From contig JACMRS010000149.1 in NCBI GenBank assembly GCA_014376345.1, forward strand, positions 1-6,814: DNA of 6,814 nt, in the 5' to 3' direction. This document shows positions 1 through 6,087 of this stretch, one piece after another (the first letter of the stretch is position 1; each line of letters begins with the position of its first letter). The notes under the pieces are model-generated. The model was not told where the DNA came from and searched no databases. It saw only the letters and a program-made list of their open reading frames with translations. The stretch is from Bacteroidia bacterium. GTDB taxonomy: Bacteria > Bacteroidota > Bacteroidia > NS11-12g > UBA955. The position numbers were made by a program, and so were the translations under genes.

Positions 1-6
1 AAATAA

Positions 7-35
7 TGTAGGGGCACACGGCAGTGTGTCCACCC
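7..35. repeat. Degenerate REP-like palindrome (TGTAGGGG head)
   Basis: Positions 12-19 can pair with 24-31 around a GGCA loop. The stem is eight base pairs long and includes one G-T wobble. It is preceded by TGTAGGG. The right arm looks decayed, since CCACCC stands where CCCCTACA would complete the symmetry. The element at 362-386 shares the TGTAGGG/CCCTACA end, so the two may be diverged members of one dispersed palindrome family of the REP or small-MITE kind. That relation is inferred from a short shared end. Confidence 0.45.
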
Positions 36-149
36 ACGGTGAGAAATTGCTAATTGGATATTACAGAATACAGTTTTGAAAAGAAGTTCTATGAATTATT
101 AATTTTTGAAACTGCAAAACGAGAAATTTTATTGCAAAAAAAATAAAAA

Positions 150-173
150 AAGCCTGTCATTTCTGACAGGCTT
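150..173 (-). terminator. Rho-independent terminator, leftward
   Basis: A perfect 10-bp stem (AAGCCTGTCA paired with TGACAGGCTT) closes a 4-nt loop. On the minus strand it is followed by an almost uninterrupted run of about 15 T residues. On the plus strand only a short TTATAT follows, so it should work mainly for leftward transcripts. The nearest leftward gene is the S8 peptidase, which ends at 752. If this ends that operon, the 3' untranslated region is about 580 nt and runs antisense to the Abi remnant. Confidence 0.8.
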
Positions 174-246
174 ATATCTATCACCTTGTTACGTTATCAA
201 AAAAAAAGATAAGAGGCTTTACCAAGCATCACATTACAAAAATAAC

Positions 247-254
247 TATTTTTG
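247..254 (+). promoter_or_regulatory. Possible Bacteroidetes -7 box for the Abi remnant
   Basis: TATTTTTG matches the Bacteroidetes -7 consensus TAnnTTTG and lies 21 nt before the ATG at 276. I see no good TTTG -33 box at the usual spacing, so this is tentative. It may be the surviving promoter of the decayed gene. Confidence 0.35.
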
Positions 255-275
255 TAGAATAAACAACCTCAAACT

Positions 276-792
276 ATGAATTATCTCAAATTTTCTATGA
301 TTTTTTCGCAAGCGCGTTCAAATCGCTATTTAATTTCTTCTGATCTTATTCATCACTCCAAGGAAAGGTCGCGACCTTTCCCTACAAAACGAAATCCCCA
401 TAACATGCGGAAAAATTCTTGCAGAACAATCCTTTGGATTTTGGACTGATTTTTATGAAGTCTCATATTATAAATTATTAAAAGGCAAACCAATTTATGT
501 TTTCAGTGACAAGCCAAAACAGTATGGCAGGAAAGAAATACATTTTGCTTTAAATACAATTAGACGCTTTAGAAACAGAATTAATCACAATGAGCCGATA
601 TGTTTTTCAGCTAATAAAATTGACATGAATTTCGCAAAAGATGTTTATCAATCTTTGATAAATCTGATTTCCTGGATTGATAAAGATCTAATTATTTTCA
701 TTAAAGAATTAGATGACGTCGAGATCACAATTGCAAATATAAACTCACAATTTAATTCTTCACTTCCGGTGTATACGAAAAATTCTGAGTAA
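276..792 (+). pseudogene. Abi family (HEPN-type) abortive-infection protein, decayed
   Basis: Two pieces of one family are visible in different frames. The ATG at 276 opens a 57-codon frame (stop at 447-449) starting MNYLKFSMIFSQARSNRYL, which resembles the usual N-terminus of Abi-family (Abi_2/Abi_C-like) proteins. From about 391, in the next frame, comes the family's C-terminal half: GKILAEQSFGFWTDFYE, then RRFRNRINHNEP with an RNRINH (RX4H) HEPN-type motif near 571-588, ending at the TAA at 790-792. The region normally between them, roughly 100 residues by my recollection of the family, is missing, and the palindrome at 362-381 sits at the junction. Intact relatives are thought to act as RNA-targeting toxins or phage-abortive proteins. 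This copy has lost its continuous frame and is probably inactive. Its last 41 nt overlap the 3' end of the convergent peptidase gene, which suggests that the original stop was lost or the tail rearranged. Family assignment rests on motif recognition. Confidence 0.75.
362..386. repeat. Perfect 20-bp palindrome with CCCTACA end
   Basis: Positions 362-381 read GGAAAGGTCG followed by its exact reverse complement. CCCTACA at 380-386 would be the right end of a longer inverted repeat of the form TGTAGGG...CCCTACA. The left end has lost that match and reads CTCCAA instead. There is no T-run on either side, so it is not a classical terminator. It lies exactly between the two surviving pieces of the Abi gene and shares its end with the palindrome at 7-35. 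A REP-like or small mobile palindrome is the likeliest explanation. Confidence 0.6.
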
Positions 793-2509
793 ACGTTGCA
801 GTATCTGTCTTTACAGTAATTACATACGTTCCGGCTTTAAGCTTTTTCACCTTCTTTTTATTCGTCATGTAATTAAAAATAAATGGTGAATTAAAAAATG
901 ATCCTGCATCTGCATGTCCTGCCATTTTTGTTTTTCTTTTAATTTTACCATTCTTTTTTGTATACGACAATGTGATAGTAACTTCCTGAGATTTAACAGA
1001 ATAATATCTTACAAAAAACTTAGAAAAACCTGTGCTATAAGTCAAAGGTATCAACTGATCTTTTGTATAATCAAATTTATTATTACCACCAAGGATTGTA
1101 TGAGCAATGTAAAAATCAGGTATACCAAAACCATAATTGTTATCAGGCATGTTATAATGTGAACTACTTTTATTGATAGCATCCATAATTTCCTGAGATG
1201 TTTTATTAGGATTTGCCTGAACAAGGCAAGCAACCATTCCTGCCAGAACAGGAGAAGAAAACGAAGTGCCATTTGATCCGTAAACACTATTATTAACTGA
1301 AGCAACTGCAGTATTTTCTGCCATTGCACATACTGTAGGTTTTATTCTTCCATCAGATGTTGGTCCGTAAGAACTGAAACTGGCATGACTCGCATTAACA
1401 TCTACCCCACCAACTGAAATAATATTTTCAGCATCAGCAGGCATTCCGATATAATGCCATACAGATTCGCCATCATTACCTGCACTATTACAAATGATAA
1501 TTCCTTTTGATGAAGCAATCGTTGCTGCTCTCGAAATAATGGAAGTTTTTCCATTTAAATCGCCGTAGTGATAACTCAAAGCAGGATCATCAAATATATT
1601 ATAACCAAGCGACGAATTAATTACATCAACTCCTGCACTGTCTGCATATTCTGCAGCACTTACCCAGTTGGCTTCCTCAACCGGAAATTCTGATGCTGAT
1701 TGTTCACTTCTAAGCAAAAAATAAGAAGCGGCGGGTGCAGTACCAACCATTTTACCTGGAATATAAGAGGCCATACAAGACAGCACATTCATTCCATGAT
1801 TATCATCATTATAAACGTCACCGTCATGTTCAACAAAATCGACAGCTGCCAGCATTCTTTTATCAGAAAACATTTGTCTGTAAACATCCGACCTGTCTGC
1901 CTGTCTGAATCCTGCATCGATAACAGCAATAAAAACGCCCTGACCGCTAAAACCCATATCATGAAGGCTTTTACCATTCAGCATTGTTATCTGAGCAGTG
2001 CCTTTTCCGTAATCTGTATTTTTAAAACTTAGTACAGGTGTTAAATCGAAAGGGACCAGCAAAGCATCCGAAATATTTTCCGGTGTTTTAGTGATTACCA
2101 GACTTGGATCAGGAACCATACCCTTTCCAAGGTAGCGCACACCAGACACAAAATTTAATGCCTTAATTTTTTCAATGGTTGTAGAATCATATACTTCAAT
2201 TGTAACAGCATTAAACCATTTACTAATATTCAAAACCTTAGTTCCGGGAAATATAGCCATCTCATAAACATAAGACATGTTTACAGGAATATCCTGCATT
2301 GTAATGCGCACATTATTTTTAGCCCTTCTTTCAATACTTCTGCTACTTAAAAATTCATACGGTCTGGAAGTGTCGAATCTGTTTGCTTTGCCGCCTTTGT
2401 CTTTTAATTCAACCCAAAAACGACTGACTTTAATTTTGCCCTGAGCCTGTAAATTATATGTTCCCGCAACAATTGCAAGTACTAATAATATCTTTTTAAT
2501 TTTTGCCAT
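752..2509 (-). CDS. Secreted S8 (subtilisin-like) serine peptidase
   Basis: This 585-aa endopeptidase precursor starts with a Sec signal peptide (MAKIKKILLVLAIVAGTYNLQAQ, in two parts: basic start, then hydrophobic core), probably cleaved near residue 22 or 23. Residues about 28-165 form the prodomain usual in Bacteroidetes S8 enzymes, with FLSSRSIERR (53-62) and QDIPV (72-76). The catalytic domain spans about 185-475. The triad is Asp198 (AVIDAG), His238 (DNHGMN) and Ser416 (GTSFSSP), with oxyanion Asn345 (SAGNDG) and the substrate strand NSSLGY (298-303). All key residues are present, so it should be active outside the cytoplasm. The tail (about 480-585) is beta-rich and ends LKAGTYVITVKTDTATFTQ plus a short extension. 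It resembles, but does not clearly match, a type IX secretion sorting domain. The ATG lies inside the end of the upstream lipoprotein gene (14-nt overlap), so the two are probably co-transcribed and translationally coupled. Substrate unknown. Confidence 0.93.
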   Translation of the reverse strand: MAKIKKILLVLAIVAGTYNLQAQGKIKVSRFWVELKDKGGKANRFDTSRPYEFLSSRSIERRAKNNVRITMQDIPVNMSYVYEMAIFPGTKVLNISKWFNAVTIEVYDSTTIEKIKALNFVSGVRYLGKGMVPDPSLVITKTPENISDALLVPFDLTPVLSFKNTDYGKGTAQITMLNGKSLHDMGFSGQGVFIAVIDAGFRQADRSDVYRQMFSDKRMLAAVDFVEHDGDVYNDDNHGMNVLSCMASYIPGKMVGTAPAASYFLLRSEQSASEFPVEEANWVSAAEYADSAGVDVINSSLGYNIFDDPALSYHYGDLNGKTSIISRAATIASSKGIIICNSAGNDGESVWHYIGMPADAENIISVGGVDVNASHASFSSYGPTSDGRIKPTVCAMAENTAVASVNNSVYGSNGTSFSSPVLAGMVACLVQANPNKTSQEIMDAINKSSSHYNMPDNNYGFGIPDFYIAHTILGGNNKFDYTKDQLIPLTYSTGFSKFFVRYYSVKSQEVTITLSYTKKNGKIKRKTKMAGHADAGSFFNSPFIFNYMTNKKKVKKLKAGTYVITVKTDTATFTQNFSYTPEVKN

Positions 2510-3176
2510 AACTATTTAATGTATAATAAATTTTAACCCCCCGCTTTACACCTGTAATACTTTTAACAATACTGATATATTTTTTATAAACCAGTCCAAT
2601 ATGAATTGCATAAACTTCTTCTGAAGCCTGCTCTTCAATATTATTTAAAACAGGTACTACAGTGGTAGAAATTGTTGAATCAAAACTAAATGTACCAATA
2701 TTTCTTGGCTGGTGAATGCCATCATAAAATGTATAAAGTTCTTTGTCAGAATTAAACTGATTGCTGTTCCAGGTACTTTCGTCTGTAATAGGCATTGAAA
2801 GTTTAACCAGTCTTTTGTTTTCTTCAACACGCTCGATATGAGTATTAATTATTGTAGAATAATACACATTTTTAATAATCCAGGGCAAGGTATCAGCTAA
2901 CTTAGTGTACCTTTCTATCCTGTCAGAAGCTCTGTTGCTATTGTCAAAAAATTCAGATTCAATTGATTCTTTTAGTTTATAATAGCTTGTATCAGAGGTA
3001 TTGTTAAAATCATTGAATTTAATTTCTACCACATCATAAACAATATAGGTTCCGGTATCTCCGGAAAAATACAGTTTTCCATAAGGGTCTGTTGCATTTT
3101 CAAAATTATCTTTCTTACAACCCTGTAAGAAAAAAATAAGGATCAGCATGTTATAAAATATGCTTTTAATCACCAT
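2496..3176 (-). CDS. Predicted lipoprotein, second paralog of a pair
   Basis: A 226-aa protein of unrecognised function. It begins with a short lipoprotein signal peptide and the lipobox LQGC, so Cys20 is the likely lipidation site. KKD follows it, so the inner-membrane retention Asp at +2 is absent; an outer-membrane or surface location is plausible. The mature part aligns with the upstream gene's product along its whole length: IKFNDF (52-57), SDT (61-63), RIERY (86-90), TW (135-136) and VYAIHIGLVY (188-197). It ends in YYTLNSYGKN, an ending I associate with uncharacterised Bacteroidetes lipoproteins, although that is memory and not a search. The start ATG shares one base with the upstream stop (TAATG), and its own stop overlaps the S8 peptidase start by 14 nt, so all three are probably expressed together. 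It could be a partner, inhibitor or substrate-recruiting factor of the peptidase, but nothing in the sequence shows which. Confidence 0.85.
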   Translation of the reverse strand: MVIKSIFYNMLILIFFLQGCKKDNFENATDPYGKLYFSGDTGTYIVYDVVEIKFNDFNNTSDTSYYKLKESIESEFFDNSNRASDRIERYTKLADTLPWIIKNVYYSTIINTHIERVEENKRLVKLSMPITDESTWNSNQFNSDKELYTFYDGIHQPRNIGTFSFDSTISTTVVPVLNNIEEQASEEVYAIHIGLVYKKYISIVKSITGVKRGVKIYYTLNSYGKN

Positions 3177-3859
3177 TATTTTATCCGGATGTAATATTCA
3201 GTGCCTTCGCGTTGCTGCCCTGAGGAGGTATTCACAATTTCATAATCAATATGTTCCCGATAAACAAGTCCCACATTTTTAGCATAAACCGAATACTTTG
3301 AAAGCGTTTTCAAACCGAATGATTCTATGGCTTCTCTTACTGTTATTGTTTCACTGAATGTCTTTGAATTAATCGAAAAAGGCTCAAATATTTTTAAATA
3401 TTTATAATCCCTCGCACCTCTCTCCATATTATACAAATTACCATCCCAGGTTTTATTTTTTACAACAGGAAATGACAGATCAACATAACGAATATTGTTA
3501 TCAATGGTTTGCGCTGTAAACAAATCAATTTTTCTGGTGAAAACTCGGTAAACCACGAAATCAAAAGCCGAGCTGTCATACTTATACCATTCAATTCTGT
3601 GTGTAGTATCACCCGTACTATCAATATTAATTCCTGCTACTTTCTCTAAAATATCATACGAAAGGGTATCAGAAATTCCAGTAAAAGAATTGAATTTAAT
3701 TGAGGTAATATTATAAGTTTTGATTGATCCGGTTTTTAAAGGATAAAATTCAATACCCCTTAATACCACCTCTTCCTTTTTATTCTGGCATGAAATCATA
3801 CAGAATAAAAAAAACATAAAGGCAAAACCTAGGTGCGTGAAAGAGAGCTTTAATTTCAA
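3176..3859 (-). CDS. Predicted lipoprotein, first paralog of a pair
   Basis: The function is not recognised. I chose the TTG at 3857-3859 as the start. It gives MKLKLSFTHLGFAFMFF followed by LFCMISC, a proper lipoprotein signal with a basic n-region and Cys24 as the lipidation site, and a 227-aa product almost equal to its 226-aa paralog. A GTG at 3956-3958 is in frame but would run past the divergent folD start. An ATG at 3815-3817 would leave only nine residues and no positive charge before the Cys. With the chosen start, matches to the downstream paralog are nearly collinear: IKFNSF (54-59), SDT (63-65), RIEWY (88-92), TW (137-138) and YAKNVGLVY (192-200). It lacks the TLNSYG ending of the paralog. 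It is first in a three-gene operon with that paralog and an S8 peptidase, pointing to an envelope role. The start choice is uncertain; that the gene is real is not. Confidence 0.8.
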   Translation of the reverse strand: MKLKLSFTHLGFAFMFFLFCMISCQNKKEEVVLRGIEFYPLKTGSIKTYNITSIKFNSFTGISDTLSYDILEKVAGINIDSTGDTTHRIEWYKYDSSAFDFVVYRVFTRKIDLFTAQTIDNNIRYVDLSFPVVKNKTWDGNLYNMERGARDYKYLKIFEPFSINSKTFSETITVREAIESFGLKTLSKYSVYAKNVGLVYREHIDYEIVNTSSGQQREGTEYYIRIK

Positions 3860-3929
3860 CAAGATACAAAATAAACGAAAATAATGAAGAATTAATAATT
3901 TTTTTGCCCTCAAATATGCGATCATTAAA

Positions 3930-3937
3930 TATCTTTG
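3930..3937 (+). promoter_or_regulatory. Likely folD-queE promoter (-7 box TATCTTTG)
   Basis: TATCTTTG is a full match to the Bacteroidetes -7 consensus TAnnTTTG and lies 14 nt before the folD ATG. A TTTG at 3903-3906, at the end of a T-run, could be the -33 box with a 23-nt spacer, at the long end of the accepted range. Transcription would start only a few bases before the ATG, leaving almost no leader. Confidence 0.55.
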
Positions 3938-3951
3938 CAGAAAACTGACCA

Positions 3952-4842
3952 ATGACACTGCTTGACGGGAAAGTAACTTCCCAAACTATTAAGGATAATA
4001 TCGCCGGAGAATTACAGAAATATCTGTCTGAAGGCCGCCGCAAACCACATTTGGTAGCTATTCTGGTTGGAAATGATGGCGCCAGTCAGACTTATGTTGC
4101 CAGCAAACAGAAAAACAGTCAGGCAATCGGATTTGATTCTACTGTTTATAATTATGACGAAACTATTACAGAAGAATTTCTTCTGGATAAAATCAATCAG
4201 ATAAACAATGATGAGGCAATTGACGGACTTATTGTTCAGCTTCCACTCCCTAAACATATTTCTGAAAGTAAAGTAACCCAGGCAATTAAACCTGAAAAAG
4301 ATGTTGACGGCTTTCATGATGTTAATATGGGGAAACTGGCGAAAGGAGACGAGGATGGTTTTATTCCGGCTACACCTTATGGTATCGTTAAAATACTTGA
4401 AGCATACGATATTCAAACATCAGGTAAACACTGCGTGGTAGTAGGCAGAAGTAACATTGTAGGAAGACCAATGAGCATTTTAATGTCGGCAAATTCTAAA
4501 TATGGCAATTGCACAGTAACCCTTTGCCACAGCCGTACTGCTAACATTGAAGATTTTACTAAAAAAGCAGATATTCTGATTGTTGCTTTAGGCAAACCTG
4601 AATTTATTACAGGCGACATGATTAAACCGGGTGCTGTAGTAATAGACGTAGGCATTTCCAGAGTTGAAGACCCTTCAAAAAAATCAGGATTTGCACTCAA
4701 AGGTGATGTACATTTTGAATCAGCATCTGAAGTTAGTTCAGCAATTACACCCGTTCCCGGTGGTGTTGGACTAATGACTATTGCCGGTTTGCTGCTCAAT
4801 ACTTTTAAATCCTACAAACAGTATTATTTAAAACAGAATTGA
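3952..4842 (+). CDS. Bifunctional methylenetetrahydrofolate dehydrogenase/cyclohydrolase FolD
   Basis: This cytoplasmic enzyme oxidises 5,10-methylene-THF to 5,10-methenyl-THF with NADP and hydrolyses it to 10-formyl-THF. It supplies one-carbon units for purines, formyl-methionine and methylation. At 296 aa it is the usual length. Visible signatures are Tyr48 and Lys52 in YVASK (the catalytic YxxxK), Gln96 in DGLIVQLPLP (91-100), Asp119 in PEKDVDGFH (114-122), the Rossmann nucleotide site GRSNIVGRP (165-173), CHSRT (192-196) and ITPVPGGVG (265-273). One oddity is Leu274, where this motif normally continues GGVGPMT: a CTA codon instead of CCN. The ATG fits the promoter just upstream. The stop overlaps the queE start, so the two are probably co-transcribed. 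It is divergent from the lipoprotein operon. Confidence 0.97.
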   Translation: MTLLDGKVTSQTIKDNIAGELQKYLSEGRRKPHLVAILVGNDGASQTYVASKQKNSQAIGFDSTVYNYDETITEEFLLDKINQINNDEAIDGLIVQLPLPKHISESKVTQAIKPEKDVDGFHDVNMGKLAKGDEDGFIPATPYGIVKILEAYDIQTSGKHCVVVGRSNIVGRPMSILMSANSKYGNCTVTLCHSRTANIEDFTKKADILIVALGKPEFITGDMIKPGAVVIDVGISRVEDPSKKSGFALKGDVHFESASEVSSAITPVPGGVGLMTIAGLLLNTFKSYKQYYLKQN

Positions 4843-5453
4843 TAACCTCAACAGGCATAACATATCCTTTAATGGAAGATTTCTATACCCTTCAGGGGGA
4901 AGGATTTCATACAGGCAAGGCGGCGTATTTTATCCGACTTGGCGGTTGCGATGTGGGCTGTGTTTGGTGTGATGTTAAAGATAGCTGGGATGCATCTAAA
5001 CACCCACAAGTACAAGTGGAAAAGCTGGTTAACAAAGCTGCAGAATATCCCGGCAGACTTGCAGTGATAACAGGCGGCGAACCTGCAATGCACAATCTGG
5101 ATGCATTAACTTTTGCTTTAAAAGAAAAAGGTTTTACAACTAATATTGAATCTTCCGGAGCTTATGTTATTACCGGACAATTCGACTGGATCTGTATTTC
5201 TCCGAAAAAATTCAAGTTTCCACTAGACAGTGAATTACAAAAAGCTGATGAATTAAAAATTGTAGTTTTTAATAAAAGTGATTTTAAATGGGCTGAAATG
5301 CATGCTGAAAAAGTAAAAGCCGATTGCAAATTATACCTTCAACCCGAGTGGGACAAATCTTCAGAAATTACACCATTAATTCTGGATTACATTAAAGAAA
5401 ATCCACAATGGCAACTTTCTTTGCAAACACATAAATACCTTAATATTCCTTAG
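4839..5453 (+). CDS. 7-carboxy-7-deazaguanine synthase QueE (radical SAM)
   Basis: QueE converts 6-carboxy-5,6,7,8-tetrahydropterin to 7-carboxy-7-deazaguanine, the ring-contraction step on the way to preQ0 and queuosine at tRNA position 34. The 204-aa protein has QGEGFHTG (19-26), the iron-sulfur motif CX3CX2C (Cys37, Cys41, Cys44 in GGCDVGCVWCD), the SAM-binding ITGGEP (77-82), SPK (121-123), LYLQPEWD (165-172) and the C-terminal LSLQTHKYLNIP. I chose the TTG at 4839-4841 because residues before the internal ATG (4872-4874) include YPLMEDFYTLQGEG, and the 'PLMEEFYT' part belongs to Bacteroidetes QueE. The TTG overlaps the folD stop as TTGA. No queC, queD or queF is nearby. Its stop overlaps that of the convergent miaE. 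Confidence 0.95.
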   Translation: MITSTGITYPLMEDFYTLQGEGFHTGKAAYFIRLGGCDVGCVWCDVKDSWDASKHPQVQVEKLVNKAAEYPGRLAVITGGEPAMHNLDALTFALKEKGFTTNIESSGAYVITGQFDWICISPKKFKFPLDSELQKADELKIVVFNKSDFKWAEMHAEKVKADCKLYLQPEWDKSSEITPLILDYIKENPQWQLSLQTHKYLNIP

Positions 5454-6064
5454 TGAATTCTATCGCCACGGAGCTCAATTGATTTAAGTATTTCAACTTC
5501 TGCTTCCAGATATTCTTTCCAGCGTTTATTGACATAATCTTCAGGCATATAGAGCTTTGCCAGAGACAAAAATAATTTATAATGTCCTGCTTCACTAACC
5601 ATAAATTCATGGTAAAAATTCTTAAAATATTCATCTTTCATGTGAAGGGATAAAAGACGGAAACGCTCACAACTTCTGGCTTCAATTAACGCTGAGATTA
5701 GTAACTTTTCCACTACCCTTTCATCTTTCTGAAGCTGACGGTTTTCAAAATGCAAAAGTTTTTTAACATATTCATCAGGCCGCGCTTTGCCCAGTTTATA
5801 ACCCCTTTTAGTAAGTTCTTTCAAAACCTTTCTGAAATGCCCCCATTCTTCTGCAACTATTGGTGCAACCTGCTGCACAAGCTCTTCCTTTTCAGAAAAT
5901 TTAACGATTAAAGAAATACAGGTATTGGCCGCTTTTTGCTCACACCAGGCATGGTCGGCGAGAATTTCTTCAATGCTTATTTCTGCAATGTTTACCCAAC
6001 GCGGATCTGTTGGAAGTTGCAAACCAAGCACTTGCTTTTCACTAACTAATTGTTCCTTTTCCAT
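5450..6064 (-). CDS. tRNA-(ms2io6A)-hydroxylase MiaE
   Basis: MiaE is a non-haem diiron monooxygenase that hydroxylates the isopentenyl side chain of 2-methylthio-N6-isopentenyladenosine at position 37 of tRNAs reading U-initial codons. The 204-aa protein shows the ferritin-like four-helix pattern with plausible iron ligands on each helix: Glu42 (HAWCEQKAA), Glu73 and His76 (EEWGHF), Glu128 (ALIEARSCERF), and Glu158 with His161 (SEAGHYKLF). The two ExxH pairs and EARSCERF are characteristic of the family. The start ATG lies 23 nt downstream of the nucleoid-associated protein gene on the same strand, so the two are probably co-transcribed. The 3' end overlaps queE by 4 bp, leaving no room for a terminator between them. 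The hydroxylation needs oxygen, which suggests an organism that meets oxygen. Confidence 0.94.
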   Translation of the reverse strand: MEKEQLVSEKQVLGLQLPTDPRWVNIAEISIEEILADHAWCEQKAANTCISLIVKFSEKEELVQQVAPIVAEEWGHFRKVLKELTKRGYKLGKARPDEYVKKLLHFENRQLQKDERVVEKLLISALIEARSCERFRLLSLHMKDEYFKNFYHEFMVSEAGHYKLFLSLAKLYMPEDYVNKRWKEYLEAEVEILKSIELRGDRIH

Positions 6065-6087
6065 ACTTTAATTATTAAAAAAACAGA

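Larger units (their letters stand above)
1..275. other. Intergenic stretch, no gene seen
   Basis: I see no convincing coding frame on either strand here. The stretch holds a degenerate palindrome at its left edge, a strong leftward terminator hairpin at 150-173, A-rich tracts, and a possible rightward promoter at 247-254. Any gene to the left lies outside the window. Confidence 0.6.

Noticed and set aside
1..275. CRISPR array, tRNA or riboswitch in the left intergenic stretch
   Set aside because: There are no regularly spaced repeats, no cloverleaf-like arms and no known aptamer pattern; only two hairpins are visible.
362..381. The perfect palindrome as a transcription terminator
   Set aside because: There is no T-run on either strand after the stem; a repeat element explains it better.
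276..449. The 57-codon frame as an independent small gene
   Set aside because: After about residue 22 it runs through the palindrome and then reads the Abi C-terminal region out of frame, so it is the front of a broken gene.
1051..2032. Open frames on both strands within the S8 peptidase gene
   Set aside because: They lie wholly inside a gene with an intact catalytic triad, and their translations have no domain or signal features. They are shadows.
3867..3883. Leftward promoter candidates (TATTTTG, TATTTTCG) for the lipoprotein operon
   Set aside because: Each departs from TAnnTTTG, and the nearest TTTG (3911-3914) is 27 or more nt away. A promoter must exist near here, but I cannot place it.
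4012..4799. Long frames antisense to folD (134 and 128 codons)
   Set aside because: The sense frame is an unambiguous FolD; the antisense products look random, Cys/Ile/Phe-rich or Ser/Pro-rich, with no recognisable domain.
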